Below, piece after piece: positions 42,259 through 53,395 of a DNA stretch of 64,000 nt. The stretch's first letter is position 1, and every line of letters begins with the position of its first letter. The DNA is from Symbiodinium natans. Lineage: Eukaryota > Sar > Dinophyceae > Suessiales > Symbiodiniaceae. Below the pieces are notes generated by a model that did no database searches, was not told the DNA's origin, and saw only the letters and a program-made list of their open reading frames with translations. The translations under genes were made by a program, and so were the position numbers. The stretch is taken from positions 2,185,788 through 2,249,787 of the forward strand of contig CAJNDS010002190.1 in the NCBI GenBank assembly GCA_905221605.1, given 5' to 3'.

Positions 42259-43680
42259 GGTCTAGGGTTTAGAGGAGTATGACCCTTACATCTGTCATCG
42301 TGCCAGCCGGCATAAAGAGTCTGGATTCAAAAACGGGTCATACAGTTATCACAGTACTTATAACCCGCTTAGAAGCCCCTTGTGCCCTAGCACACTTAAT
42401 AAGTACAGTTATAGTTGGTTCATAAGTACCATGAACCTCCAAGTAAGGCTCCACGGTCGCCTCTGCTCAGCCGCCGAGGGTGACAAGTTCTGGGCTTTCC
42501 TTGAAGTTTCATAGGTACTTCCCTTAAAACGTTCCCTGTCACACTAACAGTCCTTAATAGGGATTCTAGTACACCCTGTGATAATCCCTACCAAGGTCTT
42601 CGGGGAGCATCCCAACGTACTTCTAAGTCGGGTTATGAGTAAGGTTATAACCAGAGCAAACCAGTTATACCTTGAACTTCCAACTAAGTCGGGTTTTGAG
42701 TAAGGTTATAACTAGAGCAAACCAATTATACCCTGAACTTCCAAGTAGGCATTTTGGGGCGGGTGCTGTTTCGAACCCGTGTCTCAGCCGTGGAATGCCA
42801 GAAGCAAAAGCGTTCCCTTAGGGTTTAGAGGTGTAGGCTTCTCTAAGGGTAGTTGCATGGTCTGGGTTTAGGGGCTTAGGCCTCTCTAAGGGTAGTTACA
42901 TGGTCTCTGAGGATGGGCCCTTAAAAGGGTACCCCCTGAAATTCGCTCTACAAGTTCAGGGAGGCTTCTGGCCGTCTTAGACTTCAGACTCGTGCCAAGG
43001 TCGGGAGTTGAGGCTGCCTATGTTGACGTAGATCGGGAGTCTTAGTCGTCAGCCTAAGCATAGCCAAGACCGGAAACGAAGCCGCACCTGCATCGACTCA
43101 AGCAGAACGAAAACCCCCAACCTTCAGCTAGAGCAGCCTCTAAGCTGAAATGGCTGCCAATGATATTATGGCGTCTCCGTTTCTGTTCTTTCAGGCCCTA
43201 AACCCACAGCCGTGAAGAATGCAACCCTAACCCGAAGCCAGGCACTCCCAAAGGAGGTATTACACTAAAACTACCTCCATCAGTCTTACTTCTCCAATGT
43301 CCACGGAATAAAGAGGTTGCACTTTACTAATCCTACAAAAAATCAGGAAACCCAAAAAGTTTAAAGCGCGATGTCTGCAAGCATATCCCCGGCACCGAGC
43401 GTGAGGCATACTCCAAGAAGTTTATAGTTCATCTAGTGGCCTAAAATGAAGTTGAGGTGAGCACACTCATCTCGATCGTGCCCAATTCTGGGTAAAGTTA
43501 GGCTTTAGGGGTAGCTTACACATACCTTACAATACATCCGGAATTAATGTGACTTAAGGTATATAGTCCTCAATAGAAGGTGTCCGGTTTTTGTGCTCTC
43601 GGATGCAGTTCTTGTGGTTTAGGGCTTAGGGGTTTAGGGTTTAGGACACTGCAGTCCGCCCTCAAATAAGGGGTTTAGGG
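42259..43680. other. Mobile-element remnants, no clear gene
   Basis: Right half of family A (to 42445), family B (42528-42614), a 63-base direct duplication of a family A right half (about 42620-42748), a 62-base duplication around TAAGGGTAGTTGCATGGTCT (42841-42905), and unique sequence with a few CCCTAAACCC words. No exon with good boundaries noticed. Confidence 0.5.
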
Positions 43681-43691
43681 TTTCACCTGAG

Positions 43692-43777
43692 GTACTTCGT
43701 GCCGCTGGAGGAAGTGCGGAAGTGCTTTGAGGAGTTCAAGCAAATCGACACCAGCGCTCAAGCGGAACTCGATCGTG
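43692..43777 (+). CDS. Candidate exon, first half of EF-hand
   Basis: Frame YFVPLEEVRKCFEEFKQIDT then SAQAELDR. Splicing from G at 43777 (GA donor, GAGGGTTTAGG) to 44085 completes a 12-residue EF-hand loop. Helix before the loop is longer than usual. Confidence 0.5.
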
Positions 43778-44084
43778 GAGGGTTTAGGTTTGGAGTTTAA
43801 TTAGGGTTTCGAGCGTAGGGTCTAGGGTTTAGGGTCCTAATGCAAAAAAAGGTTAGGGCTCAGTAGGGACGACTGTACGTGGAAGCCCTTTAGACTTAGC
43901 AAGTAGGGTGAGTAAGGTGTGTTATGGGGGTTTCTTGGGGGATACTAAACCCTAAAACCTTAAGCCTTAAACCCCAACACCCTAAAACCCTAAACCCCTA
44001 AATCCCTAAAACCCTAAACCCTACAACCCCAAAACCCCAAACCTTAAACCTTAAACCCTAAACCCTAAACCCTAAAAGACAGAG

Positions 44085-44130
44085 GTGGCGACATGCTGAT
44101 TTCGGAGAGCGAGTTCGAGGCTACTTGACA
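44085..44130 (+). CDS. Candidate exon, second half of EF-hand
   Basis: Preceded by CCCTAAACCCTAAAAGACAGAG. Joined to 43777 it gives DRGGDMLISESE, with Asp1, Asp5, Ile8 and Glu12 of the loop, then F-E-A. Position 6 is Met, not Gly. The 3' end is not defined. Confidence 0.45.
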
Positions 44131-44402
44131 GCTCCTTGGGTCTTCCCACCACCAAGGCATACATTCTCTACCCAGAGTAGGCCTCTATTTCCCTGCTTTG
44201 TTTAGGGTTTAGGGTTTAGGCTTTAGGGTTTAGGGTTTAGGTTTCGCGTTTAGGCTCAAAAGGGTTTAGGGTTCAGGGATGTTTAGGGTAACTAGGACCC
44301 AGAGTCGTCCCGGATTCCTCTTTTCTTGAGGGTTTGGGTTCCCTTCTCTGCCTCTTTAAACCCAAAAGGGTACCCTCTTGGTTCCTGGCTTCCGGTTTCT
44401 CT

Positions 44403-44619
44403 TGGGTTTAGGGTTTAGGGTTTAGGGTTTAGGGTTTAGGGTTTAGGGTTTAGGGTTTAGCCTTGCCATTGACATCTTCGTCCTTATTCTGCCTGGGTTC
44501 CGTGCTGAAGCCCTAAACCTTGGGACGTTGCCCCTGATTCTAACAGTCCTTAATAGGGATGATAGTACCCGATTGTAATCCCTATGAAGGACTGTTAGAA
44601 TACTGGGGAATATTCCAAC
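44403..44619. repeat. TTTAGGG array followed by family B element
   Basis: About eight TTTAGGG units (44403-44460), 60 unique bases, then a family B palindrome (44521-44619: TAACAGTCCTTAATAGGGAT / ATCCCTATGAAGGACTGTTA). Confidence 0.8.
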
Positions 44620-44988
44620 CTAAACCCTAAGCGCTAAGCCCAAAACCACCCCCTAACGCTCCTTATCTGGAGGTCTCCGCGCGACAGAACCTAAACTGGC
44701 CAGAGGACCAGGCCAGCCCGGGTCTTGGGCTTAGGATTTAGGGTTTAGGGTTTAAACTCTTTCCCCCCCAACACCAATTGTTGGGCCTCGTGGCCCCTAA
44801 TGTAGGCCCCCAAATTGTAGGATTCTAATAAGGCCCCAAGAAGTTACCCCCGAATTTCGGAAACCCTAAACCGTAAACCCTAAACCCTAAACCCCAGAAG
44901 GTACCCCCGAATTTTGGAAACTTTTCCATGTGGAATTGAGGTGTCCGACGTCACGGTTAGTTGCTTGTTAGCTGACGGTCTGGGGTGC

Positions 44989-45105
44989 ACTTGGAGGTTC
45001 ATGGGTACTTATAACCACAGTCATAAGTCTACTCATAACCTACTTAGGGGACTTAGGGGGCTTATCAGTAGAGTTAGGGTTATAAGTACCATGAACCTCC
45101 AAGTA
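44989..45105. mobile_element. Family A MITE-like element
   Basis: ACTTGGAGGTTCATGGGTAC to TAAGTACCATGAACCTCCAA. Used here as reference for the copy at 57173, which has a telomeric insert. Confidence 0.75.
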
Positions 45106-45186
45106 GGGTCAGAATAAAGGATGCTTGGCTGACGAAGGTTCCGTGGCTGTGCCATGAGTGCATGTGCTGTGTTGCTGCGTGTCAGC

Positions 45187-45267
45187 TCCCTAAACCCTAA
45201 ACCCTAAACCCTAAACCCTAAACCCTAAACCCTAAACCCTAAACCCTAAACCCTAAACCCTAAACCT
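45187..45267. repeat. CCCTAAA array before a mini-exon
   Basis: About 11 units. It is followed by AACCTTGGAAG, an open 20-base island (45274-45293, peptide AHFDAQ) with GTAACC donor, and then TTTAGGG at 45361-45420. Confidence 0.9.
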
Positions 45268-45475
45268 TGGAAGCCGCTCACTTCGATGCCCAGGTAACCT
45301 TCAAACTTTTAAGTGTATGTAAAATCCATAAAATCCTACCATAATTCAAAGGTTAAACTGTTTTAGGGTTTTAGGGTTTAGGGTTTAAGGTTTAGGGTTT
45401 AGGGTTTAGGGTTTAGGCCCAGGGTACTCAGCAACCAGGTTCACGGTCTAGAGCAACCAATGCATGTCTCACCAG

Positions 45476-45570
45476 GACCTTCCCGCGAACCTGGCGCGCA
45501 AGGTCAAGAAGTATTTCCAGGAAGCAGCTCTCGCCTTCTTTCCTTCCTGGTTCGTAGGAGGGCATTGGGT
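45476..45570 (+). CDS. Candidate exon DLPANLARKVKKYFQEA
   Basis: CACCAG acceptor; the peptide continues ALAFFPSWFVGG up to GGGTTTAGGG. LP..L...V..YF recalls cytoplasmic helices of cyclic-nucleotide-gated channels, but the stretch is too short to decide. Confidence 0.35.
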
Positions 45571-45780
45571 TTAGGGTTTAGGGTTTAGGGTTTAATTCGG
45601 TGCCCCTACAGAGTCCATTAAGAGGGTAGAGAGCGGGGTTTGATGCGGGTGCCAAATTCTCTACGAAACCTTACGCGAACGAGAAAATTCAAGCAGGATC
45701 TCGTCTCAAAAGACTCCGGATAGTTCGAACGTGGCTAGTTAAGGGCTAGGCTTGGATGCAAACTTTCACACGAAGGGGCT

Positions 45781-45935
45781 TGCCTCTCTCGCTCTCTCTC
45801 TCTCTCGCTTCTCTCTTCTCGCTTGTCTCTTCTCTCTTCTCTCTTGTCTCTGCTCTCGTGTTTCTTGTCTCTTCTCTTCTCTTCGCTTTCCATCTCTCTC
45901 TATCCCTTCCTCTCCCTCTCTCTCTCTCTGTGCGT
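45781..45935. repeat. CTCTCTT-rich low-complexity tract
   Basis: Pyrimidine-rich TCTCTT/TCTCGC repeats; ORFs in every frame (Ser/Leu or Arg/Glu-rich) are low-complexity translations. Confidence 0.9.
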
Positions 45936-46146
45936 GTGGATGCGCCCACGATTCTTTGAGATCTTCCAGATGGCTAAGTCTTCCACTGACCCTGAATACC
46001 AAGCGCTTTCGCATTGCTGGCTGTGAGGGTTTTTGTTTTGAGAACAATCGGCTGACAGCTGCAGGACATGGACAGAGACGCAAACTCGATGGTCGACTTC
46101 GAAGCAGGGGCCTCAGTTTACTGTAGGGGTGAGGGGTGGTGGGGCA

Positions 46147-46437
46147 GTTTAGGGTTTAGGGTTTAGGGTTTAGGGCTTAGGGCTTAGGGTTTAGGGTTTA
46201 GGGTTTAGGGTTTAGGGTTTAGGGGGGTGTCGGGTCACCACTTGCGGTGAAGGTTGGCGTGCAGAGGAACTTCTCGAACCATCCCATTTGATGATGTCGA
46301 GGGCTTGCTGCGGCTTTACCCCAGCCTGGCAAGTTGACCAACCCTCAACCCTAAACCCTAAACAATAAACCCTAAACCCTAAACCCTAAACCCTAAACCC
46401 TAAACCCTAAACCCTAAACCCTAAACCCTAAACCCTA
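46147..46437. repeat. TTTAGGG array, exon-like island, CCCTAAA array
   Basis: TTTAGGG 46147-46226, CCCTAAA 46340-46437. The island between has an open plus frame ending IPFDDVEGLLRLYPSLAS (about 46281-46334), with arrays in the opposite order to most islands. Confidence 0.8.
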
Positions 46438-46482
46438 ATCAGTTGTCTTCTCGAATCCCTAAATCCTAAATTCTGAGAGAAG

Positions 46483-46575
46483 AAGTCCAACAAGGAGTAC
46501 TTCGACTGGTCCATGAAGCACAGGTGGAGCGAGGTGGCCGTGCTTGTTGCGTTTGCCGTGGCCCGCGTGGTCTAA
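46483..46575 (+). CDS. Candidate terminal exon
   Basis: After the CCCTAAA array; frame KSNKEYFDWSMKHRWSEVAV then LVAFAVARVV and TAA. A hydrophobic C-terminus. Confidence 0.4.
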   Translation, partial: KSNKEYFDWSMKHRWSEVAVLVAFAVARVV

Positions 46576-46653
46576 CCCCTCAGCCCCCTATATAACCCCT
46601 TTTGCGGGAGGCATTGGTTCCTAAAACCTAAATCCTATAAACCCTATACTGAG

Positions 46654-46758
46654 TAGCTGAGGGGGCACACTTTACACTTTTTGAGGTACTATAACCCCCC
46701 GCCCCCCATAGAACTGAAAGTGTACACTTCTTTGGGGGCTTATGAACTCAGCCACTTA
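46654..46758. mobile_element. Family F element
   Basis: TAGCTGAG, ACACTTTACACTTTTT and GAAAGTGTACACTTCTTTG arms, ending ATGAACTCAGCCACTTA; related to 7325-7423. Confidence 0.6.
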
Positions 46759-47117
46759 GTAAATCCTATAAACCCTATAACTCTAGTTTCCTTGGGCTTC
46801 AGGCTTCTCAGTCGGAATCAAGCCAAGGGAAGGGGGGGGAGTTTGGTTTTGTGGCTTCAGCTGTCTCCACGGCTTCTGAGTTGAGGCCTGAGGGGGGGGG
46901 GGGGCGCATGGGTTGAGTGGGCGGGGGCGCGGGTGGGGGGTTTGAGGCAGTGAAGCCGCTTCTTCCTGCAGTTGTGAACTTTTTGCAGTTGTGAGTTGGG
47001 ACAAATGGGGCTGTTGCGAATCATAGGCCGCTTCTTGCCGAAGCAGAGGTTGTCTTGTGTCAAAACGGAGCTGAGGTCCCAGAATTTTTTTATCACAAGC
47101 TCCACCTTCAAGCATTA

Positions 47118-47206
47118 GGGTTTCGGGTTTTAGGGTTTAGGGGTTTAGGGGTTTAGGGTTTAGGGTTTAGGGTTTAGGGTTTAGGGTTTAGGGTTTAGGG
47201 TGTAGC
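47118..47206. repeat. TTTAGGG array
   Basis: About 11 units, first ones with extra G (TTTAGGGG). Confidence 0.9.
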
Positions 47207-47531
47207 GTAGGGTGTCGGACTGAGGGTTAGCCATTTGTGTTTCCCAACAGGCTCGGCCTAGTCTTTCACTTCGTAGCCAAAGTCGCAGGTAACACAGGGG
47301 TCGGAATAATTGCAAACAGTACTCCCCTATGGTCCTCATACATTATGCTATTGGAAGTATTCAGGCCCCTCTATGAATTGCATTAAGAGTTCATCAGCGC
47401 TCCCCCGGGGGGAGTATCACCGAGTATGCGAGTAGCTAGTAGATTATTAATTATGCTACTGTTGTCTCTTATTCTGTTATCACTAGATTCAAGTTGGGGA
47501 TCGGTCCACAGCGGTTTGCCGACACTGGGCG

Positions 47532-47682
47532 GCCCTAGACCCAATACCCCTTAATTGAGCCATCTTCCTCAAATCATAATAAGGACCCCTTTAACATCTA
47601 AGGTACATTCCTTCATTAAGGGTTTAGGGTTAGGGTGTAGGGTTTAGGGTTCAACATTGACAGGGATATTGGGCTCTCTGGG
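47532..47682. mobile_element. Family C element with telomeric insert
   Basis: CCCAATACCCC at left and GATATTGGGCTCTCTGGG at right match family C. The expected ATTAAGGGGTATTGGG is split at about 47621 by GTTTAGGGTTAGGG repeats and a short CAACATTGACAG. Confidence 0.6.
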
Positions 47683-47727
47683 CGGGCCTAGACCCAAACC
47701 CTAAGCCCTAAGCCCTAAACCCTGCAG

Positions 47728-47844
47728 GAGTTCCTGGCACTGGATGACAAGGATATGGAGAACAGGAGTTGCCAGCATGGTTTGACTCGGCTTACCTTGG
47801 ATTTGAATGTCTGTGCCGAGACCTCGAGGAATGGTGAATATGTG
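47728..47844 (+). CDS. Candidate exon with GTAAGG donor
   Basis: CCCTAAACCCTGCAG upstream. 117 open bases: EFLALDDKDMENRSCQHGLT then RLTLDLNVCAETSRNGEYV, ending at GTG|GTAAGG. EFLALDD resembles the exit helix of an EF-hand. Confidence 0.5.
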
Positions 47845-49146
47845 GTAAGGGTAATGTCATATGGTGAGTTTGATGATGTCATGTAGTGAATAGACTGTCT
47901 TACGGTGAATATAATGCAATGTGGTGAATATAAGGTCGTAACATGAAAAGTAGCGCGAAACCAGGAACTATGGGGGAGGAGGTCAGGCAGGAGCGACGCC
48001 TAGATACTTCGACAGGAGTCGAGGGCGTAACTCTAGAAACCCTACAGCTACATCCCCCTTGGGAATTCTTTTTTGTTTTTGTTGATATAAAACCCAAGAG
48101 GATATAAAAACATATTTTTACTACGGTTCTAAGGGGAGTATAGTACAGTAAAACCCAGAGCTGCCCGAAACCCAAACGAAACCCCGGCCGACAGCGACAG
48201 CATGGTTGGAGAGTTTGATGAGGGGCCCAGAGCCCAGGGCTTGTGACATTTTTTTTTGGATTCAGGGGCCGACAGCAGTTTCTGGGCTTGGGTTTCGGGT
48301 TTAGGGTTTAGAGTTTCTTTCGCACGAGCCAGACGGGGACCTGGCACATTTTCGAAGCCTTGTTGCCAAAAAGGTTCTCCCGACGAGGGGAACTAAGCAA
48401 CAGACTTCAACCCTGCAAGGATTCTCGTAGAGTTGAAGGTAGATGCCGTAGTTCAGGAGTATTGGGGCCCTTTGGGAAGTGTTCGACCGTTTAGGGTTTA
48501 GGGTTTAGGGTTTAGGGTTTAGGGTCCTCCCGGCTAGCTCCTACGGCAAGCTGCTTGAAGCCGCAAGACGCCCTAGACCCTGAATGTCACTAACGCCGAA
48601 CCCTAGACCCCAAAGTTCGCGAAACCCTAACCCGATCCCATGAGCCCCCTAAACCCTATAAACCCTATAAACCCTATAAGCCCTATAAACCCTATCAACC
48701 CTATAAACCCTATAAACCCTATAAACCCTATAAACCCTAAACCCCTGAATCCCCCCCCACCAAAAGCCTGAAGAGATACCTCCGTGGCTCAGGGAAGGTA
48801 GGAGGGCCCCCGTGCATGGTGCTGAAACTGGCGCTTTGCAGGGGCTAGCAGGGTTTGCTGCTCACGGACTTAGGGTGCATGTAGGGGACACTTGTAGTGC
48901 ATTGGGCGGCATCCGAGCGGCAGGCAGCTTGGCCCTAAGCCCTATAAGGTCTAGGGCTTAGGGTTTAGGGTTTTTAACCTGAAAACCCTGACCTGGCGGG
49001 GCTGCTGGCTTTTCAAAAGCTGAGAGCGGCAAACCCCGCAAGCGAATCTCCCCGCTGGTACGCCAGCGCCCAGCGGGCCCGGAAGCAAGAAGACCCTGCA
49101 ATTCTTGTGACCAGTAAAAGAGGGAACCCCAGCAGCCAAAGACCTC
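47845..49146. other. Repeats and unique sequence, no clear gene
   Basis: GGTGAATAT-like repeats (47870-47945), TTTAGGG (about 48488-48525), an island with SSYGKLLEAARR (about 48535-48575) and a CCCTATAAA 9-base array (about 48645-48745). Confidence 0.5.
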
Positions 49147-49293
49147 CTAAACCCCAAACCCTAAACCCTAAACCCTAAACCCCAAACCCCAAACCCCATG
49201 ATATGTTCAAGGCGTATTCCGTAGTTCAGGGACTCCCTGGGTTCTCCCAAATGTACCAGCCGCCCAGAAATCGTTTCACCATTTGTATTTAAG

Positions 49294-49344
49294 TGAGCTT
49301 GCCAAGATGATTTGGGCCACTCGGGTGCATTTATGTGCCCTTGG
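49294..49344 (+). CDS. Candidate exon between inverted telomeric repeats
   Basis: ATTTAAG acceptor; frame ELAKMIWATRVHLCAL; donor GG|GTTTAGGG. CCCTAAA at 49147-49197 on the left, a long TTTAGGG array (49345-49457) on the right. Confidence 0.45.
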
Positions 49345-49457
49345 GTTTAGGGTTTGTTTAGGGTTTAGGGTTTAGGGTTTAGGGTTTAGGGTTTAGGGTT
49401 TAGGGTTTAGGGTTTAGGGTTTAGGGTTTAGGGTTTAGGGTTTAGGGTTTAGGGTTG
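49345..49457. repeat. TTTAGGG array
   Basis: About 15 units starting directly at the exon candidate's 3' end. Confidence 0.95.
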
Positions 49458-49896
49458 AGGGACAAAAGGTCCATCTTGTGGCGTTGCTTTGTTGTCTGGA
49501 TGCCACTGTTTCCACTGGTGCAGCAGGTTTGATTCAAACCACGCCCTGAGGATCCTTGTGAGCAGACTTTCTAAATCCCGCGCGTCCCCAGGTAGCTTGG
49601 GACATTTGCACATTTGCTGTACCTACCCTCAAAGCGATACCCCCAGAGTAGTCAGTTCTATCCTCGTAGTTTGAGTTGCTTGCCTTGTGGATACTATGCT
49701 TTTGGTTTGCAGCGCGCTGGTAAGAGTTTTTCTGGTGCTCCAGGACTTGGCAGTACGGTTTTTATTGGGAAAGCTACCCTCAATGATATCCCAGCCGTGG
49801 CCTCTAGGTTTTGCCGCGTGCTCATGTACCTATATGGCCTATACTTGGGCCGTATAGGGGGTTCCTAAATATAATAGGCACACGGATCCTTAGGGT

Positions 49897-49986
49897 TATC
49901 CCTAAACCCTAAACCCTAAACCCTAAACCCTAAACCCTAAACCCTAAACCCTAAACCCTAAACCCTAAACCCTAAACCCTAAACCC
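49897..49986. repeat. CCCTAAA array
   Basis: About 12 units upstream of the exon candidate at 50021. Confidence 0.95.
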
Positions 49987-50020
49987 GGGTGGCGAAACCC
50001 TAAACCTCCAAGTACCCCAG

Positions 50021-50115
50021 GCGCATGTGGAAAGGGGGATGATCAGCACGAACTACACGCCCGACATGATCCAGCCAGAGGAGAGCCCACCCAAGACGAA
50101 GGAGGCGGCCTCCAC
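50021..50115 (+). CDS. Candidate exon
   Basis: ACCCCAG acceptor; frame AHVERGMISTNYTPDMIQPE then ESPPKTKEAAS; donor CAC|GTGCCT. Strong G/C third-position bias. A family D-like element begins just after. Confidence 0.5.
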
Positions 50116-50396
50116 GTGCCTGCGATACTACCATTTCCTTAAGAACTCCCCCCCCCCCCCCCAACAAAAATAACAATAACAAAATACAATATAAGAAAAA
50201 ACAAAAACTATCCCTATATTGCACCTACGGCAGTAGGAATGTGTTTATTTTTTAATTGGTAGCATATTGGGAGTTTCTGAACGCTTACATGGTTGTTGCG
50301 GAAGGTGTCCTCAGTCCGGTCCACTCTGACATTTGCTGGGCAGTTGATGAAGCTTCTTGCAAACACGGCTGTTTCTGTCCCCTTGCCAAAAATGTC

Positions 50397-50652
50397 CCAA
50401 AGAGCCATATACCCCTTAAGTAAGGGACACACCTTAGATTATTTTGGGGTCCTTAATATGGTCATTTAAGGTAGGTATATTCCTTATTCAGGGGGTATTG
50501 GAGCAAAAAAGCCAATCTCTGGTCAAGCCCCACCCAAAGAGCCCAAGACCCCTCATTTTAGGAAGATGCCGCCTTAAAGATTATACAGGGACCCTGGGTA
50601 TGGATGTAAAGTATGTTCCTTAGTAAAGGGTCATTGGGGTTTCTTGGCAGGC
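50397..50652. mobile_element. Two family C elements in tandem
   Basis: 50397-50500 (CCCAAAGAGCCATATACCCC to GGGGGTATTGG) and 50531-50652 (CCCAAAGAGCCCAAGACCCC to GGGTCATTGGGGTTTCTTGG), both imperfect palindromes. Confidence 0.6.
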
Positions 50653-50727
50653 TTTGCCCTAAACCCAAAGCCCTAAACCCTAAACCCTCAACCTAAATTA
50701 ACCCTAAACTATCCCTGAATTGGGGAG

Positions 50728-50848
50728 GTCGCCCCGATGCTGGTAGCCTCCACACGTCGACGCTCCCGGCCGGAGCCGGCGCCCGGGCGGACACCCCGGC
50801 GTTCCCCGCGCGCGGGCGCAGCGCAGCACGTGGCCCCGCCAAACTTGG
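50728..50848 (+). CDS. Candidate exon, Arg/Pro-rich, between inverted telomeric repeats
   Basis: GGGGAG acceptor; VAPMLVASTRRRSRPEPAPG then RTPRRSPRAGAAQHVAPPNL; donor G|GTGGCT. CCCTAAA upstream (about 50655-50707), TTTAGGG downstream (50857-50875). Confidence 0.45.
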
Positions 50849-51741
50849 GTGGCTTAGGATTTAGGGTTTAGGGTTTGGGGCTTTGCTAGGTGGGCTTTTG
50901 GGATCGTTTGTACGTCCTTTATTTGGGTTAATAAGGGCCCATATATCTATATATACATATATATAAATATACGTATGTATGTATGTATATTTAAAGGCCA
51001 GCCCAGTTAGGGTTTTGGGCTTCAAGGTTTCAGGGTCAGGTGCCAAAGTGTTGCAAATTGGGGCTTTCGGTTCGTAGAGGTCGCTGGGAAGGAGAGTTTG
51101 GCTTGGGGCGCTCGATTTCTGGTCTCTTCGAGGTTGGCGTCGAAGGCCTGTGCAAAGCCCAAGCCCCCGAACACATCCATCCTAAGCCCAGGTCCCTGAA
51201 GGTAAATACCTAAGGTGTCATGGATTGCCATGTAGGCATGTGCAGATGTTTGTTGCCTTTCGTAGGTGCCATGATGGACAATGCTAGCTTGGCGATCGTG
51301 TTGTCTCTGCCATTTTCTTAGCGACCTGGTTCAATAGCCACCGAAAAATCCCCGGTAAACCCCTCAAAAGCCCTAAGCCCTAAAGGTTTCTGCGGAGTGA
51401 CGCCTGGCCCAATCCCTAACCCCGAACATGTTGCTTAGGGCTTTGTCCGTGATGTCGGCGTGCTTTGCAGCCTTGTTGGGCGCTCTTGCTTGCACCCGAT
51501 TATTCTTAAAACCTCCCCCCTTTTGCATTGGCTTTGCACCTAGGTATAACCCTTGATCCTAGCCCGAAAACCCTAACCCTAAACCCCCAAAAACCGCCTT
51601 AGGCCCTAGGCCCACCCTAACCTCCAGACTCCGGAAGCCCTACATCCCTCAGTCCCAAAAGCTCTACAACCCCAAACCCTAAACCCTAAACCCTAAACCC
51701 AAAACCCTAAACCCTAAACCCTAAACCCCGCGAGTCGTAGT

Positions 51742-51837
51742 ATGCGCACGGAAGCCGAGGCCATCACTCCTTCCCGACTGGGCCATAGCATTATGATCGA
51801 CAAGACTGGCATGGCCGACGCCAGCCCTAAGCCGTAA
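51742..51837 (+). CDS. Candidate exon between inverted telomeric repeats
   Basis: CGTAG before ATG; frame MRTEAEAITPSRLGHSIMID then KTGMADASP, open to TAA at 51835. CCCTAAA at 51666-51727, TTTAGGG at about 51866-51895. Confidence 0.45.
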   Translation: MRTEAEAITPSRLGHSIMIDKTGMADASPKP

Positions 51838-52544
51838 AGCCCTGAACCCTGAGCCGTAAGGTCAGGGTTTAAGGGTTTAGGGTTTAGGGTTTAGGGCTTT
51901 TAAAAAACCTACCTACCGCCCCCCCCCCCCCCCCCCAGTTCCCTACTGCTGCGTTTAGGGCTTTTGGAGTTTTGTATGCGATGTTGGAGTGAGCGATATT
52001 TTGTTGTATGCAAATTACGTGTCGCATATTAGGGCCTAGTGGCTCAATGCCTGGATTTGAATCCCCCAAGCCATGCATGCGACTTGCCTACGTCCCTGTC
52101 CTATGTGGGGTGGGATGCTCACAGTGGGAACTCCTATGGATGCTTTGCTGATCTTCTGATAAGAGGGCTTCGGGTTTGGAACAATCCCCCTCCGCCGCGC
52201 CCCCACGACCCCTCAACTGCCGGAAAGCAGTGCCGAGGACAGCGAGGTTTCAACGCCAAGGACGCCAAGGCTGTGGAGGTTTAGAGGAGGGGGTGATAGA
52301 CCCCCCCCCCCTTTCCCCAAAACCTAAACTAAGCCCTAAGCCCGAAGCCCAGGGTTTCGGGTTTGGGGATTCACCCAGCTGTGCAGGAGGGAGAAAAGCT
52401 CTCCAAATCCTAAGCTCTAGCTTTGCCCGGCCCCCAAAAAATCCGCAAGCCTCGCCACACTGCGGTCAAATCGGGAAGTACGAATGAAAACCCGGCCCCT
52501 AAACCCCCATACCCCTAAACCCCCCAAAATTAGTCTCGGACGCG

Positions 52545-52561
52545 CCGCAGCCATTTTGGCT
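52545..52561 (+). other. Spliced-leader-like 17-mer
   Basis: CCGCAGCCATTTTGGCT differs from the first 17 bases of the spliced-leader core by one base (C for T at the fourth). The last four leader bases are not matched. It also reads as coding (AAAILAGFTHPLGG), so chance is possible. Confidence 0.3.
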
Positions 52562-52654
52562 GGTTTTACACACCCTCTGGGGGGGGGTTTTCACATCGTG
52601 GGGGACGGAGTTGCAAAGTGTGGGATGGCGGCCAGTTCCTCTGCCGCATATGGA

Positions 52655-52829
52655 CCCAAAGAGTCGAGGGTCCAAGGTCGAGGGTTCAGGGTTCAGGGTT
52701 CAGGGTTCAGGGTTTAGGGTTTAGGGTTTCCCAATACCCCTGATTAAGGAAGCTGCCTTGAATTATGTATGGGATCCTCAATATGAGTGACGGTAGGTTT
52801 CGTATTTCAGGGGTGTCGGGCTTTTTGGG
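52655..52829. mobile_element. Family C element split by a 66-base telomeric insert
   Basis: CCCAAAGAG (52655-52663) and CCCAATACCCC (from 52730) are contiguous in other copies. Here 52664-52729 lies between them: a short unique piece, four TTCAGGG units and two TTTAGGG units. The right end is GGGCTTTTTGGG. Confidence 0.75.
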
Positions 52830-53223
52830 ATGTAGGCTTGTGGACCAGCACGCGCTCGGTCGGTGACCCACATCTCAGCCGGCAGCTGCAGTTGTATTTT
52901 GGACTCTAAACCTTCAACCGTAAACCTTCAACCGTAAACCTTCAACCGTAAACCCTAAACCCTAAACCCTAAAACCCTAAACCCGCAACCCTAAACCTTG
53001 GACCGGTTCGGCGGCCACGTATGCGGGAGTGAAAAACAACCTTGCACCTCCATGCGCTGTTCAGAGCTGTTGGAGGTTGAGTGTTTGGTCTCATAGGGTT
53101 CAGGGTTTAGGATTTAGGGCTTAGGGCTTAGGGCATCATCATCATCATCACCCTAACTACCCTAAACTTTGGAGTAAAGACAACCCTGAACCCTAAACCT
53201 AAACTCTACACCCTAAATCAGGT

Positions 53224-53296
53224 CTGATGCACCGGCAAGTTTCCACCGACACAGAGGTCGATGTGGTGCTCGCAAAGAAGCCGTGGCCTTACACAT
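53224..53296 (+). CDS. Candidate exon cut by family B element
   Basis: AAATCAG upstream of frame LMHRQVSTDTEVDVVLAKKP then WPYT, directly followed by the B element at 53297. Good third-position bias. Confidence 0.35.
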
Positions 53297-53395
53297 TGGG
53301 ATGTTCCCCCTTTTACTAGTAGTCCTTAATAGTGATGAAAATAGGGGTACTATAATCCCTATTAAGGACTGTTAGTACAAGGGGGAACATCCCAA
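53297..53395. mobile_element. Family B element, best-preserved copy
   Basis: TTGGGATGTTCCCCCTT and AAGGGGGAACATCCCAA are perfect 17-base inverted ends; AGTCCTTAATAG/CTATTAAGGACT form inner arms. 99 bases. Confidence 0.85.

Noticed and set aside
45746-46126. Ser/Leu-rich and Arg/Glu-rich ORFs
   Set aside because: Low-complexity CT tract; open in several frames on both strands.
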